Part shown: positions 50,401-60,000 of the stretch, piece after piece
Layout: each line of letters starts with the position of its first letter
How positions within the stretch are numbered: the stretch's first letter is position 1
NCBI GenBank assembly: GCA_002633005.1
Contig: NMRA01000012.1
Location: 1,144,730 to 1,204,729 of the forward strand
Direction of reading: 5' to 3'
DNA: 60,000 nucleotides
Source: Phoronis australis
Taxonomy: Eukaryota > Phoronida > Phoronidae
Notes under the pieces: generated by a model
The model's input: the letters and a program-made list of their open reading frames with translations, nothing else
What the model was told of the DNA's origin: nothing
The model's database searches: none
Position numbers and translations under genes: made by a program

Positions 50401-52493
50401 AAAGACGTCCAATTTCAAACTGTCTGAGATTGCATTCTAACAACCTCATCCTTACCTTAATAGTGTAAATCTACAGACATGGTAACTTGGCTTCCTGGAG
50501 AACTTTATTTTTTTCCTGACACACTCAATTAAAATGTCACTCACTCTCATTCTGCGTAGCCATGATACTCGTACAGTGTTGCTTGTGTACACAAAATCTC
50601 CTTTTTGGTACGGGATGGTGTGTATTCATTAAAAAGGAAGGCATACACTTTTGATGTTACTTTTACTAAAAATATTAATCCTTGGTTATATTGGAGAAAG
50701 TGTTTCCGGTCACCCTTAGCAAAATTACAATGAAATGTAGCAATGAGTCTGGCAAAATGCCCCCATCTTCATTTTTGTGCATTCAATTCCACCGAGCAAA
50801 CAGAATGACTGACACAGACTGTCAAACAGTGATTCGGTGTGTTTGGTCAGTGAAAATGCAGGCTTCTTGTCACATTTTTATTGTTGCCAATGACAGGGAT
50901 GGCTATAGTTAAGGACTTTAAGATAATCATAAACTTGTATTTTTGTAACTATAACACCAAAAACACTTGCTTTCACCTTTAAGTTTAGTCTTTGTGATCA
51001 TGATGTTGAGATTAGAGATGCAGAGTTAGACTGCTTGTAGTTTGCTTTGGGCACTGAGTGATTAAGTATTCAGTTGTGGGTGGTAATGAATAACGGCTTC
51101 TGTATTTTGTCCAGTTAACAGTCTCATGTGACTACTACTATGCATGCATTTATACAGCCAAGATCATTGTCTCACCAGCGTCACCTAGTGAATTTCGAGT
51201 CTCACATTAAGCACTACCTGTCTATCATGCCATTTACGGGGTGGAGACACATCAAAACAAGACTGCTAGTGGGTTGTGAAGTGGCTACTGACAATTTCTT
51301 CTCAAGAGTTAGTACATGATCTGTTCTACATTTTCAGCACATTTTGCATGGTGGATAACCAGGAGACTTGCTTCTCAGCCACCATCTATAACATTGCTCA
51401 AGGTTATGGCGTAAAAATTGGAGACTCAGTCGCTATACCAGAGCCATATCTACAGGTGGTAGATGTCACCAAGAATGGAGAAGTAAGTGTTGTGTTATAG
51501 ACATTGATGCCCATAAAGGCAAGGGCACAGGATAGGATTTTCCATCACCAACAACGATGTTGATTTAGTATTGTATAGTTTGTGGTGCTTCACCGCAGCT
51601 AAATCACAGGTTGTCAGGAAATGTCAAGTGTGTTTGATCGAAAGATATCTGGTCCCGCTTTTCTTATCGTGTGTGCTTGATGTCGATTAATTGTTGTGAC
51701 TTTAAAATCGACTTAAGGGACAAAGGAATATGACGAAAAATGAAAGTTTCAGTTGGACATGATACATATTATGTATTATTACTGTATGCTAGTTACTAAA
51801 TATAACCCAGCTGTAATCAAGCCACTGTGAGGCACCTCGGTCAGGACAAAAATCGCGATGGTTAAACTTTCGCATCAATTTGTTGCTCATAGAAAATTGT
51901 CAAGACCTCTGACCAATAAAAATTGGGTGCTGGCTTTTAGGTTACACTTTGTGTTTGCCATTGAGCATTGTGCCCCCATGACTTTTACCGAAAAACACTG
52001 TAGCAAAACTTTTATCACATCTAAGAAACAACATACTTTGTACAGGGTGCTCAATTTCTCTACTGTTGTTGATTACGAGTATGGAGGTAGTCATGACATA
52101 AGTGTCCCACGTGACAACAGAGAATGCATGCACTTTTATAGGAGAGACAGTTGTTTCACTGGCCCCAACGACTGCATTCCGAGGGCATCATTGCTAATGG
52201 CTTACCCTTCCTGACTATTAAGTCAGGAATTGCTTTTGTAAATTCTGTTTTGTACACATGGAAAGTAAATGTCACATTTGGTATACATTAATTATCTGTG
52301 AAAAATCTTGAGAAAGTTTTTTTTTCTCTCAACTATATTGTTGGCTTACACTTTCAAGTTTGTTGTTTTTCAGACATTTCAATTTTCCAATATTCGAATC
52401 GACAGTCCTGTTGTAATGGTGGTGAACAGGCGGAAGTGGGGAGTAGACAAACAAGCGCCATCTGTCCTGGAAACGAGAGCCGTAAGCGAATGA
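41469..52493 (+). CDS. TTC5: TTC5 (Strap), TPR protein for tubulin mRNA autoregulation, ten exons
   Basis: Exons 41469-41510, 44742-44874, 45241-45452, 45986-46133, 46609-46700, 47734-47787, 49111-49257, 50132-50346, 51338-51482 and 52374-52493 join in phase to 1308 nt (435 aa; human 440). TTC5 binds the N-terminus of nascent tubulin at the ribosome and triggers tubulin mRNA decay; it is also known as a p300/JMY cofactor. TPR segments span about residues 60-270 ([54 protein letters not shown]). The basic segment [13 protein letters not shown] corresponds to the lysine-rich region reported to touch rRNA. The C-terminal OB-like domain has [20 protein letters not shown] and ends TRAVSE. Copies of exons 5 and 10 at 47082-47173 and 54780-54899 look like other-haplotype copies. 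Confidence 0.96.
41641..44170. mobile_element. 2.5 kb inverted-repeat transposon with 7 bp target duplication, in TTC5 intron 1
   Basis: The element begins CACAGGCACCTTTGATCAGC and its other end, reverse-complemented, begins CACAGGCACCTTTAAGTAGC. GTCGAAA flanks it on both sides (41634-41640 and 44171-44177). Just inside, both ends carry CCGTAAACGTTCGG in inverted orientation, followed by arrays of TTAA(C/G)CGCCCA: about six copies in the left arm and about six in the right, in the same orientation on the plus strand. The interior has only short open frames and no transposase motif that I recognise. A 7-8 bp duplication and CA tips would suit P-like or hAT-like elements, but the family is not established. 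Confidence 0.8.
46773..47018 (+). mobile_element. Partial piggyBac element in TTC5 intron 5
   Basis: The segment starts CCCTTATCCTGCGCTAGG after a TTAA (46769-46772). It matches the right 250 bp of the element at 7439-8569 in reverse orientation with few differences, and is cut off at the N at 47019. The copy after the N (47020-47245) shows the same site uninterrupted. Confidence 0.85.
47020..47245 (+). repeat. Second copy of the TTC5 exon 5 region (empty haplotype)
   Basis: The 226 bp after the N repeat 46547-46772 with two or so base differences, including a silent GCA/GCG change in the last codon of exon 5 (copy at 47082-47173). In this copy the TTAA continues into normal intron sequence. 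Including both exon copies would add 92 nt and break the frame, so only one should be annotated. Confidence 0.85.
47471..47658. repeat. Minisatellite, five 38 bp units
   Basis: The unit begins GATGTGAGGTTACAGGTGAC and continues with ATGGTGCACACCTGTTGT or ATGATGACCACCTGTTGT. Copies start at 47471, 47509, 47547, 47585 and 47623. It lies in TTC5 intron 5. ACAGGTG and CACCTGT arms make each unit partly self-complementary. Confidence 0.9.
49565..49794. mobile_element. GC-rich palindromic insertion, truncated by a gap
   Basis: The segment follows GAGAGGTA and starts CAGCACACATCACGAATT. It is dominated by GCCGACCGGTCGGC-type palindromes and half-sites (GCCGACC), unlike the AT-rich surroundings. The second haplotype copy (49796-49936) lacks it. 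It ends at the N at 49795, so the right end is unknown. Insertion beside TA would suit a mariner-type element, but this is only a guess. Confidence 0.6.
49796..49936 (+). repeat. Empty-site haplotype copy of 49421-49564
   Basis: The bases after the N repeat 49421-49564, with a 3 bp deletion and a few substitutions, and then continue past GAGAGGTA into ordinary TTC5 intron 7. This is the uninterrupted version of the site that carries the GC-rich insertion. Confidence 0.85.
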
Positions 52494-53361
52494 TGTCATT
52501 ACAAAAGCATAACTTCTGTGTAACCTTTTTTGTTGTCTTTCATCATTGTGAAAATGAGGTACATTTGAGGCATGAATGTTCAGATGTCATAATGGTAATG
52601 ATAACAGGGAATGGAATTTTTGTAAACTGAAGGTTTTAAAAAATCCTTAGTTTTCCTAGAAAATGCAAAATGTGTATGTTAAGCCCAAAATAGCGTATTA
52701 AATTAGTTCTGGTCTTTGCCAGCTCATTTTGAAACTTGCACCACACAGATGGCACCAGGTGATGCTGGGTTAAATAAAGATCCAGGCCCATCTCAGCTGG
52801 AATCCGGTGACTTTCTTTTTGTAAACATGGGTAACTAAAGAAAATATCACATCACTGCAGCAGTTTTCTAAATAGACCAGATTTGTTTTTTTTTGGCTTA
52901 TTAGTTGTTGCACCTAAAAAAATACTCTTTTGAAGGGTACTTTATTTTCATAAGTAAATAAACACGTTTCAGAAACTATATTTTTGTTTTAGTATCATTT
53001 ATTTTGTTCTGCAATGGTTTTAATAAATAGAGAGCAGAAAAAAACATGGTGTATGCGCTCACAAACGTAGTTCTTCACTTACTAGCACAGCTTACACACC
53101 CAAAAAGTAGTCCACCAACTTACTAACTACTCCCTTACTGACAAACACAGTGCAGGACTATCCAACTCTGTGCTATGCAGTTGGTGAGCTATATTTTCAT
53201 TTGGCAACTGTTTTTGGTGCGTAAGCCAGGTTTTGTGAGTACGACTTGTGTTAGGTGGTCTGTGAGCTATGTTTTTAAATTGGTGAACTGAGTTTACTGG
53301 GGCTGTGAAGATCTCTGTGTGACAAACATAGTGTTTCCACCTTTTGAAATAGACATGTGTG

Positions 53362-53367
53362 AATAAA
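53362..53367 (+). terminator. TTC5: Candidate polyadenylation signal for TTC5
   Basis: AATAAA occurs about 870 bases after the TTC5 stop (repeated at about 55764 in the duplicated copy). A closer AATAAA lies near 52774. Which is used is unknown. Confidence 0.35.
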
Positions 53368-53988
53368 GAATTGTATTGTTTTCTACGAATGAATGAAATA
53401 TAGAATATTTTATGTAATACCTTGAGTGTTATAATTTATTTTAATCAATCGATCAGTCCTGCATTGAACTCTACTCTTTTGCAGAGGTGGAAAAATGCAT
53501 TGCATCACTGGTATACTTTTCAAAATGTAATGTGCTCCTGAATTGACTAACAAAAGAAAACGATATATTGCTCATCAAGCACTGATATTTGCCTTTCTTG
53601 ACCATTCCTGGTGTCAACATTGCAAAATGCAGTAATAGAAGTTTGCCTACATTACAAACATGAATTACATAATAAGTTAGATGTAACATAGTGACTAGCA
53701 CATCTGTAGGTGAAGAAGCAGGACAAGTATTTGACACATGTTGCTCTGTGAGTAAATACTTTAGAATGAAAGTGATGCCAAGATGTTTCAGAACATGACA
53801 AAATAACCTATTGAAGGAAGTTGACAATATACTATATATTATTAGTTTTACTGCAGTTTAACATGTTTCCTACAGCTAAACCAAGTTACACAGTGGTTGG
53901 TTTAGAATGTTGGGTTGTTAATACCATTCCAGTCCCAAAGTCCCAAGTCTATCGTACTGTACTAATTTGGTTACAACGAACTTCGGTN

Positions 53989-56389
53989 AGCCAGGGCACA
54001 GGATACGATTTTCCATCACCAAGAATGACGCTGATTAAGTATTCATCACAGCTAAATCACAGGTTGTCAGGAAATATCAAGTATGTTTGATCGAAAGATA
54101 TCTGGTCATGCTTTTTCTTATCATGTGCTGATTAACTGTTGTAACTGAGTTTAAAATCGACAAAAGGGTCAAAGGGTTGTGACGCAAAAATGAAGTCTTC
54201 ATTCGGAATGTCATATCTCAGAATCGAAGCCACTGTGAGGCACCTCAGTCATGACAAAAATCGCGATGGTTAAACTTTCGCGTCAATTTGTTGCTCATAA
54301 AAAATTGTCAAAACCTCCGACCAATAAAAATTGTATCATGTGTGCTGGCTTTTAGGCAGCACTTTGTGTTTACCATAAAGCTTTGTGCCCCCAATGACTT
54401 TTACTAAAAAAAACACTTTGTAGCAAAACTTTTATCACATCTGAGACACCACATACTTTGTGCAGGACACTCGATTTCTCTACTGTTGTTGATTACCAGT
54501 ATGGAGGTATTCATGACATAAGGGTCCCACGTGACAACAGAGAATGCATGCATTTTTACAGGAGAAAGAGTTGTTTCACTGGCCCCAACTACTACATTTT
54601 GAGGGCATCATTGCTAATGGCTTACAGGAATTGCTTTTGGAAATTCTACTTTGTACACATGGAATACAAATGTCATATTTGGTATACATAAATTCTCACA
54701 GTGAAAAATCTCGAGAAAGTTGGCTTTTTTTCTCACAACTATATTGTTGGCTTACACTTTCAAGTTTGTTGTTTTTCAGACATTTCAATTTTCCAATATT
54801 CGAATTGACAGTCCTGTTGTAATGGTGGTGAACAGGCGGAAGTGGGGAGTAGACAAACAAGCGCCATCTGTCCTGGAAACGAGAGCCGTAAGCGAATGAT
54901 GTCATTACAAAAGCATAACTTCTGTGTAACCTTTTTGTTGTTTTTCATCGTTGTGAAAATGAGATACATTTGAAACATGAATGTTCAGATGTCATAATGG
55001 TAATGATAACAGCGAATGAAATTTTTGTAAACTGTAAGGTTTTAAAAAATCCTTATTTTTCCTAGAAAATGCAAAATGTGTACGTTAAGCCCAAAATAGC
55101 ATAATTAGTTCTGGTCTTTGCTCTTGACAGCTCATTTTGAAACTTGCACCACAGATGGCGCCAGGTGATGCTGGGTTAAATTAGGATCCAGGCCCATTTC
55201 AGCTGGAATCCGGCGACTTTCTTTTTGAAAACATGGGTAACTAAAGAAAATATCACATCACTGCAGCAGTTTTCTAAATAGACCAGATTTGTTTTCTTTG
55301 GGTTATTAGTTATTGCACCTAAAATACTCTTTTGAAGGGTACTTTATTTTCAAAAGTAAATAAACACGTTTCAGAAACTATATTTTTGTTTTAGTATCAT
55401 TTATTTTGTTCTGCAATGGTTTTAATAAATAGAGAGCAGAAAAAAACATGGTGTATGCGCTCACAAACGTAGTTCTTCACTTACTAGCACAGCTTACACA
55501 CCCAAAAAGTAGTCCACCAACTTACTAACTACTCCCTTACTGACAAACACAGTGCAGGACTATCCAACTCTGTGCTATGCAGTTGGTGAGCTATATTTTC
55601 ATTTGGCAACTGTTTTTGGTGCGTAAGCCAGGTTTTGTGAGTACGACTTGTGTTAGGTGGTCTGTGAGCTATGTTTTTAAATTGGTGAACTGAGTTTACT
55701 GGGGCTGTGAAGATCTCTGTGTGACAAACATAGTGTTTCCACCTTTTGAAATAGACATGTGTGAATAAAGAATTGTATTGTTTTCTACGAATGAATGAAA
55801 TATAGAATATTTTATGTAATACCTTGAGTGTTATAATTTATTTTAATCAATCGATCAGTCCTGCATTGAACTCTACTCTTTTGCAGAGGTGGAAAAATGC
55901 ATTGCATCACTGGTATACTTTTCAAAATGTAATGTGCTCCTGAATTGACTAACAAAAGAAAACGATATATTGCTCATCAAGCACTGATATTTGCCTTTCT
56001 TGACCATTCCTGGTGTCAACATTGCAAAATGCAGTAATAGAAGTTTGCCTACATTACAAACATGAATTACATAATAAGTTAGATGTAACATAGTGACTAG
56101 CACATCTGTAGGTGAAGAAGCAGGACAAGTATTTGACACATGTTGCTCTGTGAGTAAATACTTTAGAATGAAAGTGATGCCAAGATGTTTCAGAACATGA
56201 CAAAATAACCTATTGAAGGAAGTTGACAATATACTATATATTATTAGTTTTACTGCAGTTTAACATGTTTCCTACAGCTAAACCAAGTTACACAGTGGTT
56301 GGTTTAGAATGTTGGGTTGTTAATACCATTCCAGTCCCAAAGTCCCAAGTCTATCGTACTGTACTAATTTGGTTACAACGAACTTCGGT
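53989..56389 (+). repeat. 2.4 kb second copy of the TTC5 3' end
   Basis: After the N at 53988 the sequence repeats 51519-53987. It includes an intact second copy of the last exon (54780-54899, one silent difference seen: AATCGAC to AATTGAC). The first 1.4 kb differ by many substitutions and small indels. The last 1.03 kb (52953-53987 and 55355-56389) look identical. This fits two haplotypes, or overlapping contigs, placed in series more than an old gene duplication. Confidence 0.8.
54780..54899 (+). other. TTC5: Second copy of TTC5 exon 10 (probable assembly duplicate)
   Basis: It has the same acceptor (GTTTTTCAG), reading frame and TGA stop as 52374-52493. It should not be taken as a separate gene unless the duplication is shown to be real. 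Confidence 0.8.
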
Positions 56390-57098
56390 TAAAAACAAAC
56401 ATTTTTAGAAAAGTTCTAGGAACCATTCCAGGTTTCACCCATCTGACACGGAGGACTTGTTGAAAATCATTGCTCATAAAACTTTGGTCGTCAAACTCCT
56501 TGATTGCCCATCCATCATTAACTGTCAGTCCAAGTACACAATTACTCTGAGCTAACCCGCGCATGTCATTCTGCTCTGTTAAAATTATTTTTCCAACCAA
56601 CTTTGATATGCTTTTAAGCGTAACTCCCAGACGGCTCAAGTTACACCTCTGAAATTTTGCATGTGCCTCTGGACAGTTTACAAATTTTTAATTTTTACCC
56701 ATAATACATACCAAAGAGGCCACATTGAAATTTAATGCTAGAGTAAGTGTGAAGTATAATCTATATTAGGGCTACAAGTGACCTCGTTTAACTTGTCTCT
56801 TAACTCAACTTTCTTTGGCCCTGATACATTCCTTACACCTAAAAGTTCATGGTGAAGTTGTCGTTCGTAAGTACTTTTCATGTCAAGGACATCAATTTTT
56901 TAAAATGTTCTAACTGCTCCATCAGTTTTGAAGCTAGGCCTTTTAAATCAGCATAACAGTGTGACATAGCAATTGTACACATTACTCACAAGCATGCTCA
57001 CAGTCTACCAGGGAAATGACATTGCAGTTTTTAAATAAAATTGTACATTAATTTTTTACAATATTTACAAAACTCTATCACTAAGACGAAAGTCAGAC
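56390..57098. other. Convergent TTC5-OXA1L intergenic region
   Basis: It holds the 3' flanks of both genes. A minus-strand open frame (56373-56639) follows an acceptor-like ATTTCAG and reads NDGWAIKEFDDQSFM. It has no recognised family and no downstream partner, so it is left unassigned. Confidence 0.4.
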
Positions 57099-59807
57099 TC
57101 ATTTCTTCTTCTTCCCTATCTGTTTTGGTCTCGGTTTTGTCGGATCGTACGAGTACGTCTTCTGTATGGGGGCAGCACCAGCTTGTTTGAAGCGTATTGC
57201 CTCCAGTTTCTGACGCTGTTCCATTCTATGCACGGTCTTACTATTATCCCAGGCTGGAACATAAACAGAAGATAATCAGACAAGAACAGCAGACAACAAA
57301 CATGAACAGCAGACGTCAAACAAGAACAGCAGATGACAAAGAAGAACAGCAGATGACAAACATGAACAGCAGACGTCAAACATGAACAGCAGCCCCTCAT
57401 GCAAAAGAGTATCAATTTAAATACAACTCCTAACAATATTTTGGAGAACATTGAATAAAGCATAATTATGAAACTTTTATAAGAATCTGGTTCACCATTT
57501 CCGAGATATGTCATTCCAAAGTTAGCCAAATTTGAACATTTTTCTAGGGTTCTACATGACATATAACTTTTTTCAATAGCACCATTTTAAAAAATATTTA
57601 TAGCTAAATAACGAACAGTACACATTAAATGAAAGAAACACAGAAGATAAACCACATTCCCACACACATACATCCATCATTTGTCAATGAGGTGTTGAAC
57701 ATTATTTGGCCAGAGAAAACATCTTGCGGTCTACACCAAGAATTTTCAAATTTTCCTTCAAGGCCGTTCTTAACATCGTAAGTAAAAATTTTTTGACGAT
57801 TTTTGATTAGCAAAGTCTGCGCGTGGCCAACACCACACACAACCACAGTGTTGGATAACGCCAAATCTACCCACCATCCTTAAAGCCTTCTGTGAAGCCT
57901 TTTGTCTTTGCCTGAAAAGCTTGGTCGTGTTTTACTCTCACCGGGATCTTGAAGTATGTTCGCACAGATGGGATTTTCAAAAGTGACACTTGCAGTAGTG
58001 AAAAGAAGTTTGATGCAAACCAATAGGTGCACAGCGCCTACAATGATGTCAAATGTCTTTGAGCAAGATGTGAAATATACGACAATAAGACAACAGAATA
58101 GCGGCCAAAAAAGCTGTAAGTGGGCAAATGAAGTTAAAAGAATTTTTAGTAAACATTATTTTGCGTTACTGTTACTTGAAAGTAAGTAATCACAATCAAA
58201 CAAAAACAAAAAGTAAAGAAAATTTGAATAAGGGAAGCAAGCAAAACAATAATTATTAAGTTGTTCACTCAAAGCAGATTTCAAATTTCTTGTCTAAAAA
58301 ACAAAGGTCAAAGTACATTCAAAAGAGGATGTTGTGGAAACCATGTGATGAAGGTTCATATTTTGATTGATACTTACGGCTGGAAACTGGCTGATGACAG
58401 GGAACATAAGTATGGGCAGACCTCTCATCACCCACTTCATTACATGACCCATCTGTTGGGTGGCCACACCATCAACACCCACCTATAGGTGCCAAAGAAA
58501 CACATGACAACAAGTATGATAATAACTCATGACAGCAACGCATGACAACAGGAATCACAACACACAGCAAAATGTGCCATGGTAGCACTGTTTAGCAGGG
58601 CACACTGATGTCACTAGTTACACATGACAAACAGTGTCACAGTGAGCTGCTCAAATACATGCATAATGAGAACTGTTAACAAAAATTTTTGCACAAACGA
58701 GTAGTAATATGCTGTACACATGTACATTGTTCAGAAACAAAGAAATCAAACAATTCAACTTGATAAAAAATTATGAGCTTAAATGATACGTCCATTGAAT
58801 GAACAGCTCCATGAAAAAACTACATTTATATCCATAAAACTGCTATAAAACCTCCTTTCGTCAAAAAGTATAGACCTCTTATTATTATGAACCTAGTCTC
58901 CGCATGTTGCTTACTTACATACATCAGAGGTGATTTCTAAGTACGGGAAGAGCTCAAACTTCTTTATTGCACAAAAAAACAACATATTAACTTGTCCCAG
59001 CATGTCATTTTGTACGCCAAGGATGTCTTACACAATTTTTGTCAATTTTACCAAGTTCAGAGATCATTTACCGTGTGGACACAGAACAAATTAAGACCAG
59101 TTTTATAGCGGTAATTATTCTGAACAGAAAGTTATAATTTCTTTGACGGAAGGCAGACTTATAGCTGCAGTAGTTTCAATTGTTTGTACAAAGTAATCAA
59201 CCATTGTATATGGAAAAATGAGAATTTTGGTAATCATTATTGTGCGAAATAAGTGGAGATTTACTGTATTACTCCTTCATAGAGTACATTAGATACTGAC
59301 AGTGACGCATATACCCACCTCAACAGTCATGAGGAACGTAGCTGCGGTCAAGATGGGCAGAGCGTAGAGAGGGTCAGCAATGGTGAGGTCAGTAAACCAG
59401 TACAGGCCACCAGTCTGCATACTAACCACAGGTAGGTTAGCCATCTTACGCACACCAATAAATACTGAGAGGAAAACGGGGATCTGCAAGATAGAACAAC
59501 AACCTTAAGGACTGGAAGAACTGAAGGCTTGGGGGTAGTCCCCTAACAACTCGACTCGATTCCCCAACAATTTTTTATAGTGATAAACATGAGCTTAAAT
59601 CTCACCTCACTGCACGAGACAACTAGGTAAAGGAGCGAACATGAGCTTCTCCGAAGATAATTACAGACATTTTCAGATATAACTCTTCATGATAAGTAGT
59701 GAAGGTCAACACAATGCATACCTGTGCTAAAGGAGTCAGGAAGTTCCTAAATGGCTTCAGATCGTACCTCTTCATGTATTCCATGAGATCTTGACCTGCT
59801 TTGGCAG
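57099..59807 (-). CDS. OXA1L: OXA1L, mitochondrial inner-membrane insertase (3' five exons, partial)
   Basis: Exons 59722-59807, 59319-59483, 58378-58482, 57875-58037 and 57099-57253 (stop TGA 57101-57099) join in phase to 224 residues. The 5' part lies beyond the window. OXA1L inserts mitochondrially made subunits, among others, into the inner membrane. The second exon reads IPVFLSVFIGVRKMANLPVV and LQTGG-like MQTGGLYWFTDLTIADPLYA, the family signature. The next two carry the hydrophobic hairpin GLPILMFPVISQFPA and TYWFASNFFSLLQVSLLKIP. The tail is basic (KPRPKQIGKKKK), as expected for the matrix domain that contacts the mitoribosome. The first visible exon is amphipathic and basic (LMEYMKRYDLKPFRNF). 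Confidence 0.96.
57281..57392. repeat. 20 bp tandem repeat in the last OXA1L intron
   Basis: Five full units and a partial sixth of CAAGAACAGCAGATGACAAA-type sequence are in perfect 20 bp register. The array starts 28 bases from the acceptor of the last exon, on the intron side. On the transcript strand it is pyrimidine-rich, with GCTGTTC in every unit. Confidence 0.9.
57480..57565. repeat. Inverted copy of the 25598 dispersed repeat (end fragment)
   Basis: Its reverse complement contains CCCTAGAAAAATGTTCAAAT and ACATATCTCGGAAATG, matching the start of the block at 25598 in the same order. It lies in the last OXA1L intron. Confidence 0.55.
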
Positions 59808-60000
59808 CTGCAACAGTTCAAAGAATACATGAATGCAACACTATAATAACGACTATTCATATTCTTGGTCACACTCAAGTTAAAACCACCATTTACATTG
59901 TTTTGACAAGTGACTACATTGTCAGCCCAATTAAACTTTCCTGTATAGCAGTGCATATCACAACATGAATTCAATATCCCAAAAACAAGAAAAAAGTAGA

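Noticed and set aside
51858-52214. 118-codon plus-strand open frame in TTC5 intron 9
   Set aside because: The second haplotype copy (about 54268-54620) has stops and indels in the same region, so the frame is not maintained.
53471-53827. 118-codon minus-strand open frame present twice (also 55873-56229)
   Set aside because: The exact repetition comes from the 2.4 kb duplicate, not from selection on a protein; it overlaps the TTC5 3' flank and matches no family.

Overview
The window is animal (metazoan) nuclear DNA. It is AT-rich, with spliced genes of many short exons, long introns, several kinds of DNA transposon, and four single-base N gaps. Four conserved eukaryotic housekeeping genes can be rebuilt exon by exon. 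In every junction the reading phase matches across the splice. The proteins fit a non-vertebrate bilaterian. A marine deuterostome such as a hemichordate, amphioxus or echinoderm is my guess, but the sequence does not prove it.

Layout. Positions 1-9805 hold no gene I recognise. They contain a small hAT-like element and a 3.5 kb inverted-repeat element carrying a nested, decayed piggyBac element. RBM19 (six RRM domains, rRNA processing) runs on the minus strand from 29571 down to 9806 in 23 exons (817 aa). Positions 29.6-35.0 kb have no recognised gene. CIAO2B (cytosolic Fe-S assembly) runs on the minus strand from 38696 to 35195 in five coding exons (156 aa), and its first coding intron is an AT-AC, U12-type intron. 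TTC5 (tubulin autoregulation, TPR plus OB-like domain) runs on the plus strand from 41469 to 52493 in ten exons (435 aa). A 2.5 kb transposon with a 7 bp target duplication sits in its first intron. The 3' five exons of OXA1L (mitochondrial insertase) lie on the minus strand from 59807 to 57099, and the gene continues past the right edge. CIAO2B and TTC5 are divergent; TTC5 and OXA1L are convergent.

Three of the four N positions (47019, 49795, 53988) separate two near-identical copies of flanking sequence. At two of them one copy carries a transposon and the other is the empty site. This looks like two haplotypes placed end to end, so TTC5 exons 5 and 10 each appear twice.

The four genes do not form a pathway. 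They act in nucleolar rRNA maturation (RBM19), Fe-S protein assembly (CIAO2B), tubulin mRNA decay (TTC5) and mitochondrial membrane insertion (OXA1L). I see no new multi-gene system. The strongest unusual signals are the AT-AC intron, a 35 bp tandem array that multiplies a 5' splice site in RBM19, degenerate tandem copies of the last CIAO2B coding sequence, and the transposon at 41641-44170.
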